From NCBI GenBank assembly GCA_020445565.1, contig JAGRGI010000024.1:1-34832 (forward strand): a stretch of DNA of 34,832 nucleotides, written 5' to 3'. Origin of the DNA: Chromatiales bacterium. Its GTDB lineage: Bacteria > Pseudomonadota > Gammaproteobacteria > JAGRCI01. Below are positions 15,977 through 24,814 of the stretch, in pieces; the first letter of the stretch is position 1, and each line of letters opens with the position of its first letter. The notes under the pieces were generated by a model that saw only the letters and a list, made by a program, of their open reading frames with translations, did not search any database and was not told the origin of the DNA. The translations under genes and the position numbers were made by a program.

Positions 15977-17259
15977 CGGGCCATCTCCGTCAAGACCCGG
16001 CCCGCCGCCTCAATGGCGAAATTCAGGTCCCCGATGGTGTGCATGCTGGTCAGGAAACCGGCTTCGAAGGCCGACGGAGCCATATAGACCTCGGCTTCCA
16101 GCATGCCGTGGAAGAAGCGTTTGAAGGCGTCGACATCGCACTCCGTGGCCTGCTGGAAATTGCTGACCGCCGGCGCGCCGGTGAAGAACAAGCCGAACAT
16201 GCCGCCGACCCGGTTGGCCGTCATGGGAATGCCGGCGGCTCGGGCCTTGCCCAGAATGCCGTCCACCAGATAGGCAGTGTTCTCGCTCAGCTCCTTGTAG
16301 AACCCGGGCGTCGAGATCAGGTTCAGGGTGGTGAGTCCGGCGGCCATGGCGATGGGGTTGCCGGACAGGGTCCCGGCCTGGTAGACCGGGCCCAGGGGAG
16401 CAATATGCTCCATGATGTCGCGGCGACCACCGAATGCCCCTACCGGCATGCCGCCGCCAATGACCTTGCCCAGGGTGGTCAGGTCGGGGCGTACACCGTA
16501 GTGTTCCTGCGCACCGCCGGCGGCGACACGGAAACCGGTCATGACCTCGTCAAAGATCAGTACGCTGCCGTATTCGTCGCAAACCTCGCGAAGTCCTTCC
16601 AAAAAACCGGGCAGGGGCGGGATGCAGTTCATATTGCCTGCCACCGGTTCGACGATGATGCAGGCGATCTGTTTGCCCACCTCCGAGAACACCTGTCGAA
16701 CCTGGTCGATGTCGTTGTAGGTCAGGGTGAGTGTTTCCTTTGCCAGTGCGGCCGGCACGCCGGGGGAGTTGGGCACGCCCAGGGTGAGGGCGCCCGAACC
16801 CGCCTTGACCAATAGCGAATCGGCATGACCGTGGTAGCAACCCTCGAACTTGACGATCTTGTCCCGTCCGGTGAAGCCCCGTGCCAGGCGGATGGCGCTC
16901 ATGGTGGCCTCCGTGCCGGAGCTGACCATGCGAATCAATTCGATAGAGGGCATCAGCTCCTTTACCTTCTCCGCCATGGCGGTCTCCGCCGCCGTTGGCG
17001 CGCCGTAGGACAGCCCGTTGGCGGCCGCTTCCTGTACGGCGGCTATGACCCAGGGGTGGGCGTGGCCGACGATCATCGGCCCCCAGGAACCCACGAAATC
17101 CACGTAGCGTTTGCCGTCCACATCGTAAAGGTAAGGACCTTCGGCGCGCTCGATGAAGATCGGGTCACCGCCCACACCCTTGAAGGCCCGTACGGGGGAG
17201 TTGACGCCGCCGGGGATGGATTTCTGCGCCTGGAGGAAAAGCTCGTGAGATTGGCTCAT
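15973..17259 (-). CDS. hemL: Glutamate-1-semialdehyde 2,1-aminomutase
   Basis: A 428-residue enzyme that converts glutamate-1-semialdehyde to 5-aminolaevulinate, the committed precursor of haem and other tetrapyrroles in the C5 pathway. It is a cytoplasmic PLP-dependent class III aminotransferase. Visible are the [18 protein letters not shown] start, the [17 protein letters not shown] region, FDEVMTGFR with the PLP-ring Asp, and the Schiff-base lysine K265 in [15 protein letters not shown]. The length equals that of known HemL. The frame extends upstream to 17322, but the ATG at 17259 gives the family's N-terminus. Followed directly by the globin gene and divergent from the sigma-54 regulator. 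Confidence 0.98.
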   Translation of the reverse strand: MSQSHELFLQAQKSIPGGVNSPVRAFKGVGGDPIFIERAEGPYLYDVDGKRYVDFVGSWGPMIVGHAHPWVIAAVQEAAANGLSYGAPTAAETAMAEKVKELMPSIELIRMVSSGTEATMSAIRLARGFTGRDKIVKFEGCYHGHADSLLVKAGSGALTLGVPNSPGVPAALAKETLTLTYNDIDQVRQVFSEVGKQIACIIVEPVAGNMNCIPPLPGFLEGLREVCDEYGSVLIFDEVMTGFRVAAGGAQEHYGVRPDLTTLGKVIGGGMPVGAFGGRRDIMEHIAPLGPVYQAGTLSGNPIAMAAGLTTLNLISTPGFYKELSENTAYLVDGILGKARAAGIPMTANRVGGMFGLFFTGAPAVSNFQQATECDVDAFKRFFHGMLEAEVYMAPSAFEAGFLTSMHTIGDLNFAIEAAGRVLTEMAR

Positions 17260-17504
17260 GGCAACGGTCCTGCTGACTGGAGATGCGTACTGGGCGGGGA
17301 TTCTACCGCAATTCTCGCTCAAACCCCGCTGCCCGCGCCCCGTATCGGATCGACGATCGGTGCCCGGCTCAAGATTGAGCGCCGCCTGACGCTACAAAGG
17401 GCAAGCAACCATGACAGTTGCGACAGCAACGCGGGCGTGATTGTCACGAAAGGTGACAGCGTCAGCGGCATGAATGACTTCACTGGCGGGAGGCAGGCAA
17501 GGCT

Positions 17505-18878
17505 TTGAACGAGTCGAGGCAAACCGAGGTGTCGGCGAGCAACGTGAGCCTGACGTCCATGATCGAGACCCATGACGAGCCCTTTGTCGTGCTCGACAAG
17601 GGTCTGAAGGTCGTGGCCGTCAACCGTGCCTACGAACGCCGCTTCGGGGTGGACAGAAAGGACATGGTAAACCGGCCCTGCTACCGTGTGTTTCAGTGCC
17701 GGGATGAACCCTGCGAGCTTGGTGGAGAATCCTGTCCGCACCGGAAAATTCTAGAAAACTTGAAGCCTTACGCCGGCATCCTGAGCCACTGCGATGCTGC
17801 CGGCAACAAGTTGCAGGTTCGTGCCAAGGGTTTTCCGCTCACCGATGACGACGGCGAACTCTATGTCGGCGAAATCCTCGCGCCGCTCAACGAAGTCGTG
17901 GGCGCCGAGCACACTCCGCAGATGGTCGGCCATTCGCCGGCGTTCATGGAACTGGTCAGTCATCTGGAACGGGCGGCAAAGGTCGACATACCCATCCTTC
18001 TGGAGGGCGAGACCGGGACTGGCAAGGAACTTGCTGCTGCGTTCGTGCACAGCCACAGCCGCAGGCACGACAAGGAACTGGTTACCGTGGATTGCACGGT
18101 GTTGGCTGAGGATCTCTTCGAGAGTGAGCTGTTCGGCCACGAGCGCGGTGCCTACACCGGAGCGGCCGGCAGCAAGGTGGGTCTGTTCGAGCTCGCCGAT
18201 GGCAGCACGCTGTTTCTGGATGAGGTCGGCGAGATGCCGTTGGGATTGCAGGTGAAACTCCTGCGGGCCCTGGAATCCGGCACCTTTCGCCGGGTGGGAG
18301 GCACCCGCACCTTGCGCTCGGATGTGCGTCTGGTGTGCGCCACCAACCGCTCGCTGCAAGACATGGTCGAAAGGGGCGAGTTCCGGCAGGATCTCTACTA
18401 CCGCATCGCGGTGTTTCCCGTCGCCATGCCTTCCTTGCGGCAGCGGCGCCCGGACATTCCGCTGATTGCCGCCACCTTGCTCGAACGCATGGCGGGAATG
18501 CTGGGTCGGCAGATGAAACTGAGCCGCGAGGCCCAGATCAAGCTGTTGCACTACGACTTCCCCGGCAACATACGCGAGTTGCGAAACATCCTGCAACTGG
18601 CGGCGGCGCTGAGCCATGGCGGGGTCATAGGCTCCGAGGAGATCCGTCTGCCGGAGCGCTCACCGCTGTTTGCGGAGGCCGAGGATGAGGACAGGCTGCC
18701 GGCGGCTTCGGAAATTGCTCAGGATGGGAATGGGTTCACGCCTTTGCAGAACATGGAGGTTCAATATATTCAAGAACTGTTGCGACGCTACAACGGTCGC
18801 CGCAGTGATGTGGCCAGGGCCATGGGGGTGAGCGAACGCACCCTGTATCGCAAACTCAAGCGCTTCGAACTGAATTAG
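17505..18878 (+). CDS. PAS / sigma-54 activator with Fis-type HTH, Cys-rich PAS domain
   Basis: A 457-residue bacterial enhancer-binding protein. An N-terminal PAS domain (residues about 18-135) holds four cysteines, C59, C65, C70 and C77. The AAA+ domain has Walker A GETGTGKE (168-175), the sigma-54-contacting GAYTGA loop (215-220), Walker B LFLDEVGEM and the sensor region RQDLYYRIAVF. A Fis-type helix-turn-helix closes the protein (RSDVARAMGVSERTLYRKLKR). It activates sigma-54 promoters on a signal sensed by the PAS domain; the Cys set suggests metal, Fe-S or redox sensing. The start is uncertain: TTG at 17505 follows GGGAGG by 11 nt; internal GTGs and the ATG at 17559 are alternatives. No receiver domain is present. 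Confidence 0.93.
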   Translation: MNESRQTEVSASNVSLTSMIETHDEPFVVLDKGLKVVAVNRAYERRFGVDRKDMVNRPCYRVFQCRDEPCELGGESCPHRKILENLKPYAGILSHCDAAGNKLQVRAKGFPLTDDDGELYVGEILAPLNEVVGAEHTPQMVGHSPAFMELVSHLERAAKVDIPILLEGETGTGKELAAAFVHSHSRRHDKELVTVDCTVLAEDLFESELFGHERGAYTGAAGSKVGLFELADGSTLFLDEVGEMPLGLQVKLLRALESGTFRRVGGTRTLRSDVRLVCATNRSLQDMVERGEFRQDLYYRIAVFPVAMPSLRQRRPDIPLIAATLLERMAGMLGRQMKLSREAQIKLLHYDFPGNIRELRNILQLAAALSHGGVIGSEEIRLPERSPLFAEAEDEDRLPAASEIAQDGNGFTPLQNMEVQYIQELLRRYNGRRSDVARAMGVSERTLYRKLKRFELN

Positions 18879-18888
18879 GTACACTGAC

Positions 18889-19854
18889 GTGACGCTGACA
18901 AAACGGGTCGAGACCTATCGCGACTGGGGAATGGATGCCCGCGTCGCAGTCAATCTGGTGCAAACCATGAGCGACTCCGGTCCGCGCCTGGTTCCGCCGA
19001 TGGAACTGCGCGACCGTATTCGGCTGGTCAAAGAGATCCCGCCCATGCCGGAACTGGCCCGGCGGGTGTTGGAACTCGGCACCAAGAACAACCCCAGTGC
19101 CCAGGACCTGGCGCAGGTGGTGGAGGGTGATCCGGGTCTGGCCGCCCTGGTGTTACGCTGGGCGCGTTCCCCTTTGTACGGGTATACGGGCAAGATTCTC
19201 CATGTCAAAGACGCCATCTCCCGCGTGTTGGGTTACGACACGGTCTGGAACCTCGCCCTGGGTATGGCGACGTTGCGTCCCTGGAGCGTGCCGATGGAGG
19301 GGCCGCTTGGCATGCGGGCCATCTGGCGACACAGTATTTACAGCGCCATGGTCATGGACCGACTGGCCCGCCGCGCCGAGCTGCCTCTGGACCCCGGTGT
19401 CGCCTATGTCAGCGGCCTGCTGCACGATCTCGGCTTGATGTTGCTGGGGGAGCTGTTTCCCGAGGAGTACCGGTATCTTTCCAAGGTGGTGGCCAAGAAT
19501 CCCAATCTGCCCTTGATGGAGGTGGAGCGATTTGCCCTGGGGGTCGACCACGGCGTCATCGGTTTTTGGCTGATGGACGCCTGGGACCTGCCCAAGCCTT
19601 ATCAGATTGCCGCCACCTACGCCATGAATCCGGACTACCAGGGGCCGCAACAGGAATATGCCTGGCTGGCGCTGCTGGCGGACCGTTTGCTGGCGGGTAT
19701 GGAAGGGGTCTTCGCACCCACCGCCGACCACACCATTCCGACGCGCCTGGTGGTGGAACTGGGCTTGGGGGCTGCGGACCTCGCCGAAGCGTTGGGCTTC
19801 GTCATGGAGCGCCACGAGACTCTGGACGAACTCAGCCGCGGTTTGGCTGCCTGA
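18889..19854 (+). CDS. HDOD domain-containing protein
   Basis: A 321-residue protein beginning with GTG 10 nt after the sigma-54 activator, so probably co-transcribed with it. The HDOD domain spans about residues 40-245: IRLVKEIPPMPELARRVLEL, LAQVVEGDPGLAALVLRWARSPLYG split in the family pattern, then IWRHSIYSAMVMDRLA and GLLHDLGLMLLGELFPEEY. HDOD proteins are HD-superfamily relatives that act in bacterial signal transduction, often without known enzyme activity; here an HD pair is present in LLHDLG and an upstream His in WRHS. Its role, perhaps in the same signalling path as the activator, is inferred from position. Its 3' end overlaps convergent thiE by 23 bp. Confidence 0.9.
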   Translation: MTLTKRVETYRDWGMDARVAVNLVQTMSDSGPRLVPPMELRDRIRLVKEIPPMPELARRVLELGTKNNPSAQDLAQVVEGDPGLAALVLRWARSPLYGYTGKILHVKDAISRVLGYDTVWNLALGMATLRPWSVPMEGPLGMRAIWRHSIYSAMVMDRLARRAELPLDPGVAYVSGLLHDLGLMLLGELFPEEYRYLSKVVAKNPNLPLMEVERFALGVDHGVIGFWLMDAWDLPKPYQIAATYAMNPDYQGPQQEYAWLALLADRLLAGMEGVFAPTADHTIPTRLVVELGLGAADLAEALGFVMERHETLDELSRGLAA

Positions 19855-20482
19855 GGTCCTGGATCAGCGCGCTGAGGTGGCCGGCAGCCGCCTCGATATC
19901 AGGCGCGCCGAAGACACCGCCCACCACCGCCAGCATGTCCGCTCCCGCCTCCAACAGGGGAGGGGCGTTATCCACCGTGATGCCGCCTATGGCCGCTATC
20001 GGCACGCGCAGATGCCGCTTCGCCAATCGAAGGGTCTTGAGGTTTGCCGGGCTTGCCAGGGGTTTGGTGCCGGAGGTAAAGAAGCGGCCGAAGGCCACGT
20101 AGTCGGCTCCCGCCGCCTGCGCATTCAGAGCCCGATCGACGTCGTTATAACAGGAAGCGCCAATGACCTTCCCGCCACCCAGTCTAGCGCGGGCGGCGGC
20201 GATGTCCGTGTCGTCCCTGCCCAGGTGCACCCCGTCCGCGTCGTGTCGATGGGCCAGTTCGACGTCGTCGTTGACGATACAAAGAGCTTCATAACGGCGG
20301 CATAGCACCAGGAGGTCTGTCAGTTGCTGGCTTCGCCGCCGGATATCCGTGCCCTTGTCGCGATACTGGACGATACTCGCGCCACCCCTCAGTGCTGCTT
20401 CCACGCGCGTCAGTAAGGACTGCGCCGGAGTCAGCAGCGTATCGGTGATGACGTACAGTCCTGCCAGCCGCCGCCTACTCAC
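19832..20482 (-). CDS. thiE: Thiamine-phosphate synthase
   Basis: A 216-residue TIM-barrel enzyme that joins HMP-pyrophosphate and the thiazole phosphate to make thiamine phosphate. Family motifs are present in order: GLYVITD at the start, GGASIVQYRDKG, CIVNDDVELAHRHDADGVHLGRDD (in two parts) with the metal-binding Asp, GASCYN, DYVAFGRFFTSGTKP, and PIAAIGGI with the phosphate-binding glycines. It overlaps the end of thiD by 8 nt and forms a thiD-thiE operon. No TPP riboswitch is seen upstream of thiD. Confidence 0.96.
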   Translation of the reverse strand: MSRRRLAGLYVITDTLLTPAQSLLTRVEAALRGGASIVQYRDKGTDIRRRSQQLTDLLVLCRRYEALCIVNDDVELAHRHDADGVHLGRDDTDIAAARARLGGGKVIGASCYNDVDRALNAQAAGADYVAFGRFFTSGTKPLASPANLKTLRLAKRHLRVPIAAIGGITVDNAPPLLEAGADMLAVVGGVFGAPDIEAAAGHLSALIQDLRQPNRG

Positions 20483-21281
20483 CGCGTCGTGCCCAAAACA
20501 GACGATTGGGGATCGACTGGCCCTGGCCGAGCCGGTAGGCGCTGCTCAGTGTCTGAAAGGTGTAGTCCTGCGCCTGGTGGATCGCCGCCCTAGGCTCTCT
20601 GCCTTGTGCGATTAGTCCTGTAATCGCCGATGCCAGGGTGCAGCCCGAGCCATGAAAAGCCCCTGGCAGACGTGGCCAGGTATAGGTTTCCACCGGACGA
20701 CCTTCGGTATACAAGCGGTTGATCAGCCCTTCTTCTTGCTCGTGGCCGCCGGTGATGAGTACGAACTCGCTGCCGCGTCTGAGCAGTGTCCGCCCGCAGG
20801 CGTCCAGCTCATTCTGGCCGGCGCACAGTAGCCGGGCCTCCTCGCCGTTGGGGGTCAGCACGGTTACCGTCTCAAGGAGTTCGTCCAAGGCGTTGCGCGC
20901 GTCATCATCCATCAGACTCTTGCCGCCACCGGCGCGAAGGACCGGGTCCAATACCACCGGTAGATGGGGATGCCCGCGCAGCAGTGAGGCAATGGCACGG
21001 GCATTCTCGGCGCTGCCGATGAGGCCGATTTTGATTGCACTGACGGGAATATCCGCCAATATCGCACGCGCCTGTGCCAGTACCAGTTCCGCCGCAACCG
21101 GTTGCAGTCGGTGCACATTATGGGTGTCCTGAACTGTCAGCGCTGTCACTACCGGGGCCGGATGGCAGCCCTGGCTGGCGATGGCCTCCTGGTCGGCACA
21201 CAGGCCGGCGCCGCCGCTGGGGTCGTTGCCGGCCAGCACCATTACCACGGGAGGGGTGTGTTCGGATCGGGTGGCTGCCAT
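20475..21281 (-). CDS. thiD: Hydroxymethylpyrimidine / phosphomethylpyrimidine kinase
   Basis: A 268-residue ribokinase-fold enzyme that phosphorylates HMP and HMP phosphate to give the pyrimidine donor for ThiE. It shows the N-terminal VLAGNDPSGGAGLCADQEAI (AG.DPSGGAG signature), VVTALTVQDT, VLDPVLRAGGGKSLMDD and the anion-hole/catalytic region FHGSGCTLASAI. The Cys in GSGCTL is typical. Length matches the family. First gene of the thiD-thiE operon, divergent from the rubredoxin gene. Confidence 0.96.
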   Translation of the reverse strand: MAATRSEHTPPVVMVLAGNDPSGGAGLCADQEAIASQGCHPAPVVTALTVQDTHNVHRLQPVAAELVLAQARAILADIPVSAIKIGLIGSAENARAIASLLRGHPHLPVVLDPVLRAGGGKSLMDDDARNALDELLETVTVLTPNGEEARLLCAGQNELDACGRTLLRRGSEFVLITGGHEQEEGLINRLYTEGRPVETYTWPRLPGAFHGSGCTLASAITGLIAQGREPRAAIHQAQDYTFQTLSSAYRLGQGQSIPNRLFWARRGE

Positions 21282-21449
21282 GGGGCAGGATGGTAACCCA
21301 ACTGCGACGGTTGTGCCGCAAGTCGGATTGGGCAGCCCTTGGGCCTAACCTCCATCGTAATGGTCTATATAAACACACTGCATTGCCAAGAGCGGGGCGG
21401 TCGTACGCGCTGTGGCTGTGCGGGACTTCCGGAAACGAGGCACTGGCAC

Positions 21450-21614
21450 GTGAAACAATATATGTGCGTAATCTGTGGTTTTATCTACGACGAGGAGCAG
21501 GGCCTGCCTGAGCAGGACATAGCCCCTGGAACCCGCTGGGAGGACGTGCCGCTGAACTGGACCTGCCCGGACTGCGGGGCCACCAAGGAAGACTTCGACA
21601 TGGTGGAGATATGA
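21450..21614 (+). CDS. Rubredoxin
   Basis: A 54-residue one-iron electron carrier. Two CxxCG pairs bind the iron: C6/C9 (CVICG) and C39/C42 (CPDCG), with the aromatic core [11 protein letters not shown]30 and W37 and the family's PGTRWEDVP segment. The frame is open from 21339, but the GTG at 21450 has GAGG 9 nt upstream and gives the exact rubredoxin length. Cytoplasmic; it could serve an alkane hydroxylase, a peroxide or superoxide reductase or other oxygen-stress enzymes, none of which is adjacent. It overlaps the next gene by 4 nt. Confidence 0.97.
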   Translation: MKQYMCVICGFIYDEEQGLPEQDIAPGTRWEDVPLNWTCPDCGATKEDFDMVEI

Positions 21615-21838
21615 GCAAGAACGATCCACCACTCAACGCCAGGGTCGGTATGCCCTGCACAGCGGTCCGGGGCATCTTACTGATTTCCTGCTGCGTGTTG
21701 CTTTCCGGTTGCGCCGCCACCATCGTTGGCGCTGCGGTTACCACGGCGGCAACCGTGGCCGTGGAGGTCGTGAAGGTGCCGTTCAAAGTCGGTGGTGCAG
21801 TTATCGATGCGGTCAGCGATGACGACGAGGACGACTGA
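21611..21838 (+). CDS. Small lipoprotein (NF038104-like)
   Basis: A 75-residue protein starting inside the rubredoxin stop (ATGA). It has a signal sequence with a clean lipobox LLSGC (lipidated Cys34), then a short hydrophobic, Ala/Val-rich segment ([21 protein letters not shown]) given here as two halves [11 protein letters not shown] and [10 protein letters not shown], and ends in an acidic tail DDDEDD. This resembles a widespread small lipoprotein family from recall (NF038104); the function is unknown. A second ATG at residue 14 would give a more compact signal peptide. The rubredoxin-lipoprotein pairing is recurrent in Gammaproteobacteria as far as I recall, but that is not shown here. 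Confidence 0.75.
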   Translation: MSKNDPPLNARVGMPCTAVRGILLISCCVLLSGCAATIVGAAVTTAATVAVEVVKVPFKVGGAVIDAVSDDDEDD

Positions 21839-21918
21839 TCCATAGGCTGTTTCTCAAGAATCCCCCCTAGGTGCCGAAACGCTGACTGATTCCCTTTGTC
21901 CACTGCGGGAGAGTCGGC

Positions 21919-23055
21919 ATGCGCGCGCAGACATTTACCATCGATCCCTCCGCCTTGGCGGATCTTGGCGGAATTCATCCGCTGGATTCTGCCGCTACCC
22001 TGGTGCTGGTGTTCGGGCCGTCCAACCTGCTGGACGACACCGAAGCCGCCGCCCGTTTAAAGGCATACTTCCCCCAGTCCCAGGTTCATGGCTGTTCCAC
22101 CTCCGGTGCGATTCATGAGCTGGATATCATCGATGATCGCCTGATTGTGGCGGTAGCCCGGTTCGAGCATACCCGCTTGATTTCTTCGGGCTCTCCGATC
22201 AGCGACGCCATGGATTCGGAACGTGTCGGCAAGCTTCTGGCCGAGGGGCTGCCCAAAGACGAACTGAGGGCGGTGCTGGTCTTGTCCGACGGGCTCCAGG
22301 TGAACGGCACCGGTTTGATCGAAGGGTTGAACGCCAATTTGCCTGACGGTGTGGTGGTCACCGGCGGATTGGCTGGCGACGCCGACAGATTCGAACGTAC
22401 CTGGGTGTTCGTCGATGGCGAGATGCGTAGCGGCTACGTCACCGCAGTGGGCTTCTACGGCGATGTGGTGCGTATCGGCCACGGTTCCAAAGGCGGATGG
22501 GATATTTTCGGCGTGGAACGCACCGTTACCCGATCCAGCGGCAATGTGCTTTACGAACTGGACGGCAGGCCGGCCCTGGAACTCTACAAGGAGTATCTGG
22601 GCGATCGAGCCGACGGCTTGCCGGCCACGGCCCTACTGTTTCCCCTGGCCCTGCGTGCCGGCAACGACGGCGATCAAATCGTGCGTACCGTATTGGCGGT
22701 GAACGAGGACGATCAGTCGATGACCTTTGCCGGCGATCTGCCACAGGGCTCGCGGGTGCAGTTGATGCGGGCCAATTTTGACCGGCTGATCGACGGCGCC
22801 TCGGGGGCGGCCTTGATGACTAAGGCCAGCAAGAGCGCGGAATCGGACCTGTTGGTGGTTGCAATCAGTTGTGTGGGGCGGCGCCTGGTGCTTGGCGAGC
22901 GCTCCGAGGAAGAGGTGGAGTCCGTGCTGGACGAAATGCCCGAAGGCACCCATCAGGTCGGTTTCTATTCCTACGGAGAAATTTCCCCCTACGGCAGTGG
23001 GCAATGCCAGCTTCACAATCAGACCATGACGCTGACCACGATCACGGAAGCGTGA
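21919..23055 (+). CDS. FIST-domain sensory protein
   Basis: A 378-residue protein with GGGAGAG about 6 nt before the ATG. It consists of a FIST N domain (about residues 25-220; FPQSQVHGCSTSGAIHELDI, GLPKDELRAVLVLSDGLQVN, VVTGGLAGDADRFERTWVF) and a FIST C domain (about 220-365; LDGRPALELYKEYLG, GDLPQGSRVQLMRANFDRLID, HQVGFYSYGEISPYG). FIST is a predicted ligand-binding sensory domain, proposed to bind small molecules such as amino acids. There is no signal peptide, so it is cytoplasmic. It is followed 3 nt later by a hybrid histidine kinase, and the two should work as sensor and transmitter. Confidence 0.92.
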   Translation: MRAQTFTIDPSALADLGGIHPLDSAATLVLVFGPSNLLDDTEAAARLKAYFPQSQVHGCSTSGAIHELDIIDDRLIVAVARFEHTRLISSGSPISDAMDSERVGKLLAEGLPKDELRAVLVLSDGLQVNGTGLIEGLNANLPDGVVVTGGLAGDADRFERTWVFVDGEMRSGYVTAVGFYGDVVRIGHGSKGGWDIFGVERTVTRSSGNVLYELDGRPALELYKEYLGDRADGLPATALLFPLALRAGNDGDQIVRTVLAVNEDDQSMTFAGDLPQGSRVQLMRANFDRLIDGASGAALMTKASKSAESDLLVVAISCVGRRLVLGERSEEEVESVLDEMPEGTHQVGFYSYGEISPYGSGQCQLHNQTMTLTTITEA

Positions 23056-23058
23056 TTG

Positions 23059-24807
23059 ATGCATCGTTTGCTCAAGACGCAACTGCGCCGCTTGCGCATC
23101 GACCCGGAACAGGGGCCCCAGTCCCCCGAGCAATGGACTGCCTTGCTCGGTCGCATCGGTTCCGCCTACGAGGAGGCCGACCAGGACCGTTACACCCTGG
23201 AACGTTCCTTGGACGTATCGTCTCGGGAAATGCACGAGCTTTACGATGCCTTGCGCGCCAGCTCTGAGTCGCAACTGGCCGCGGAGCGCGACCGCCTCAA
23301 GGCGGTGATTGCATCCGTCGGCGATGGTTTATGTCTGTTGGACCCGGACCACCAAGTGCTGTTGGCCAACCCCGAGAGCCTGCGTCTGCTGGCTGCCGAG
23401 GAGTTGGATCTCCTGGGCCGGAATTTTCCGGAATTCGTGGGAATCGATTGCAGCGAGGGTCTATTGCACATGACCGTGCCCGATTCCGGGCCGTATCGGG
23501 CCGACGACGCGGTATTTCAACGCAAGGACAATACAACATTACCGGTTTCCTTCGTGGTCAATCCGGTGAGCAGCGAGGGCGAACGGCCGGGCTCCGTGGT
23601 GGTGTTCCGCGACACCACGGCACAACGCCAGCATGAACAGGCGTTGCGTAACGCCCGCGATTCCGCGGAAAAGGCCAACCAGGCCAAGTCCGAGTTCCTC
23701 TCGCGCATGAGTCACGAGCTGCGCACGCCGATGAACTCCATTCTGGGTTTCGCCCAGCTATTGGAACTGGACGACGAATCGCCGCTCTCCGAAGATCAGC
23801 GTGACAGTCTGGACCACATTCTGCGTGGCGGTCGCCATCTGCTGGACTTGATCAACGAGGTTCTGGATCTGGCGCGCATCGAGTCAGGGCGGCTGGAGGT
23901 TTCCATGGAAGCGGTGGCCCCCGGCCCGCTGTTGGAAGAATGTCTGGACCTGATCCGGCCATTGGCGAACAAACGTAGCATCGAGTTGGGCGCTCTGCCG
24001 CCGGCCTTGCAGAGCTTCTCCGTGCGCGGTGACTATACCCGGCTCAAACAGGTGTTCATCAACCTCTTGTCCAATGCCGTAAAGTACAACCGACAGGGTG
24101 GTCGGGTGGAGGTGCTGGCAGCCAAGGGGGGCGATGGCCGCAGGCGCATAGGCATCGCCGACACCGGGCCGGGCTTGAGCGAGGCGCAGATCCAGGCGAT
24201 CTTCGAACCCTTCGGCCGGTTGGCCCGCAACGAAGAGGTGGAGGGCACCGGCATCGGCTTGACCATCACCCGCCGGCTCATGGACCTGATGGGCGGCACG
24301 ATCGAGGTGGAAAGCCATGAGGGTGAGGGCAGTGTGTTCTGGTTGGAGCTTGACCAGGAAAGGCCCCAGTCAGCGTTGGAGCAAGAGGGACGCGCCGAGG
24401 AATTGGCGGCGGTGCCCGAGCACCAGGAGACCGTGCTTTACATCGAAGACAATCCGGCCAATCTACAATTGGTGAAGATCATCTTGAGACGCCGTCCTGG
24501 CATTTTTCTGATCAGCGCGGAGCGGGCCGAAGAGGGTGTGGAAATGGCCAAGGCACACAATCCGCGATTGATACTCATGGATATCAATCTGCCTGGCATG
24601 GACGGATTCGGTGCCCTGGCAGCCATTCGGGAAATGGACGCCTTTGCCCATACGCCGATCGTTGCGGTGAGTGCCAATGCCATGCCCAGGGAGATTCAAC
24701 GCGCTGAGGAGGCCGGCTTCGACCGCTACCTGACCAAACCCCTGGACGTGAATTTGTTTCTTGCCACCGTGGACGAAATGCTGCTTACGGGTGCGGGGGT
24801 GGATTGA
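23059..24807 (+). CDS. Hybrid sensor histidine kinase / response regulator
   Basis: A 582-residue soluble kinase; ATG at 23059 directly follows the FIST stop (a TTG at 23056 is the alternative). Order: a short coiled N-terminus (residues 1-75), PAS (about 78-195; VIASVGDGLCLLDPDHQVLLANP split over the fold), HisKA with phospho-acceptor H219 (MSHELRTPMNS), an HATPase domain (INLLSNAVKYN, ADTGPGLS, EGTGIGLTI), then a receiver domain with acid pocket IEDN, phospho-acceptor D508 (LMDINLPGMDGF), switch Ser (VSANA) and YLTKPLD. It has no membrane segment, so its input probably comes from the FIST protein and the PAS domain. The downstream target is not encoded nearby. Confidence 0.95.
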   Translation: MHRLLKTQLRRLRIDPEQGPQSPEQWTALLGRIGSAYEEADQDRYTLERSLDVSSREMHELYDALRASSESQLAAERDRLKAVIASVGDGLCLLDPDHQVLLANPESLRLLAAEELDLLGRNFPEFVGIDCSEGLLHMTVPDSGPYRADDAVFQRKDNTTLPVSFVVNPVSSEGERPGSVVVFRDTTAQRQHEQALRNARDSAEKANQAKSEFLSRMSHELRTPMNSILGFAQLLELDDESPLSEDQRDSLDHILRGGRHLLDLINEVLDLARIESGRLEVSMEAVAPGPLLEECLDLIRPLANKRSIELGALPPALQSFSVRGDYTRLKQVFINLLSNAVKYNRQGGRVEVLAAKGGDGRRRIGIADTGPGLSEAQIQAIFEPFGRLARNEEVEGTGIGLTITRRLMDLMGGTIEVESHEGEGSVFWLELDQERPQSALEQEGRAEELAAVPEHQETVLYIEDNPANLQLVKIILRRRPGIFLISAERAEEGVEMAKAHNPRLILMDINLPGMDGFGALAAIREMDAFAHTPIVAVSANAMPREIQRAEEAGFDRYLTKPLDVNLFLATVDEMLLTGAGVD

Positions 24808-24814
24808 AGGGCCG

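Noticed and set aside
17260..17504. Sigma-54 promoter (TGGC...GC) before the activator gene
   Set aside because: The closest match, at TGGCGGGAGGCAGGCA, has wrong spacing of the GG and GC elements by one base.
21282..21449. TPP riboswitch before thiD
   Set aside because: The leader is short and I see no THI-element core (such as CTGAGA with ACCTGA) on the minus strand.
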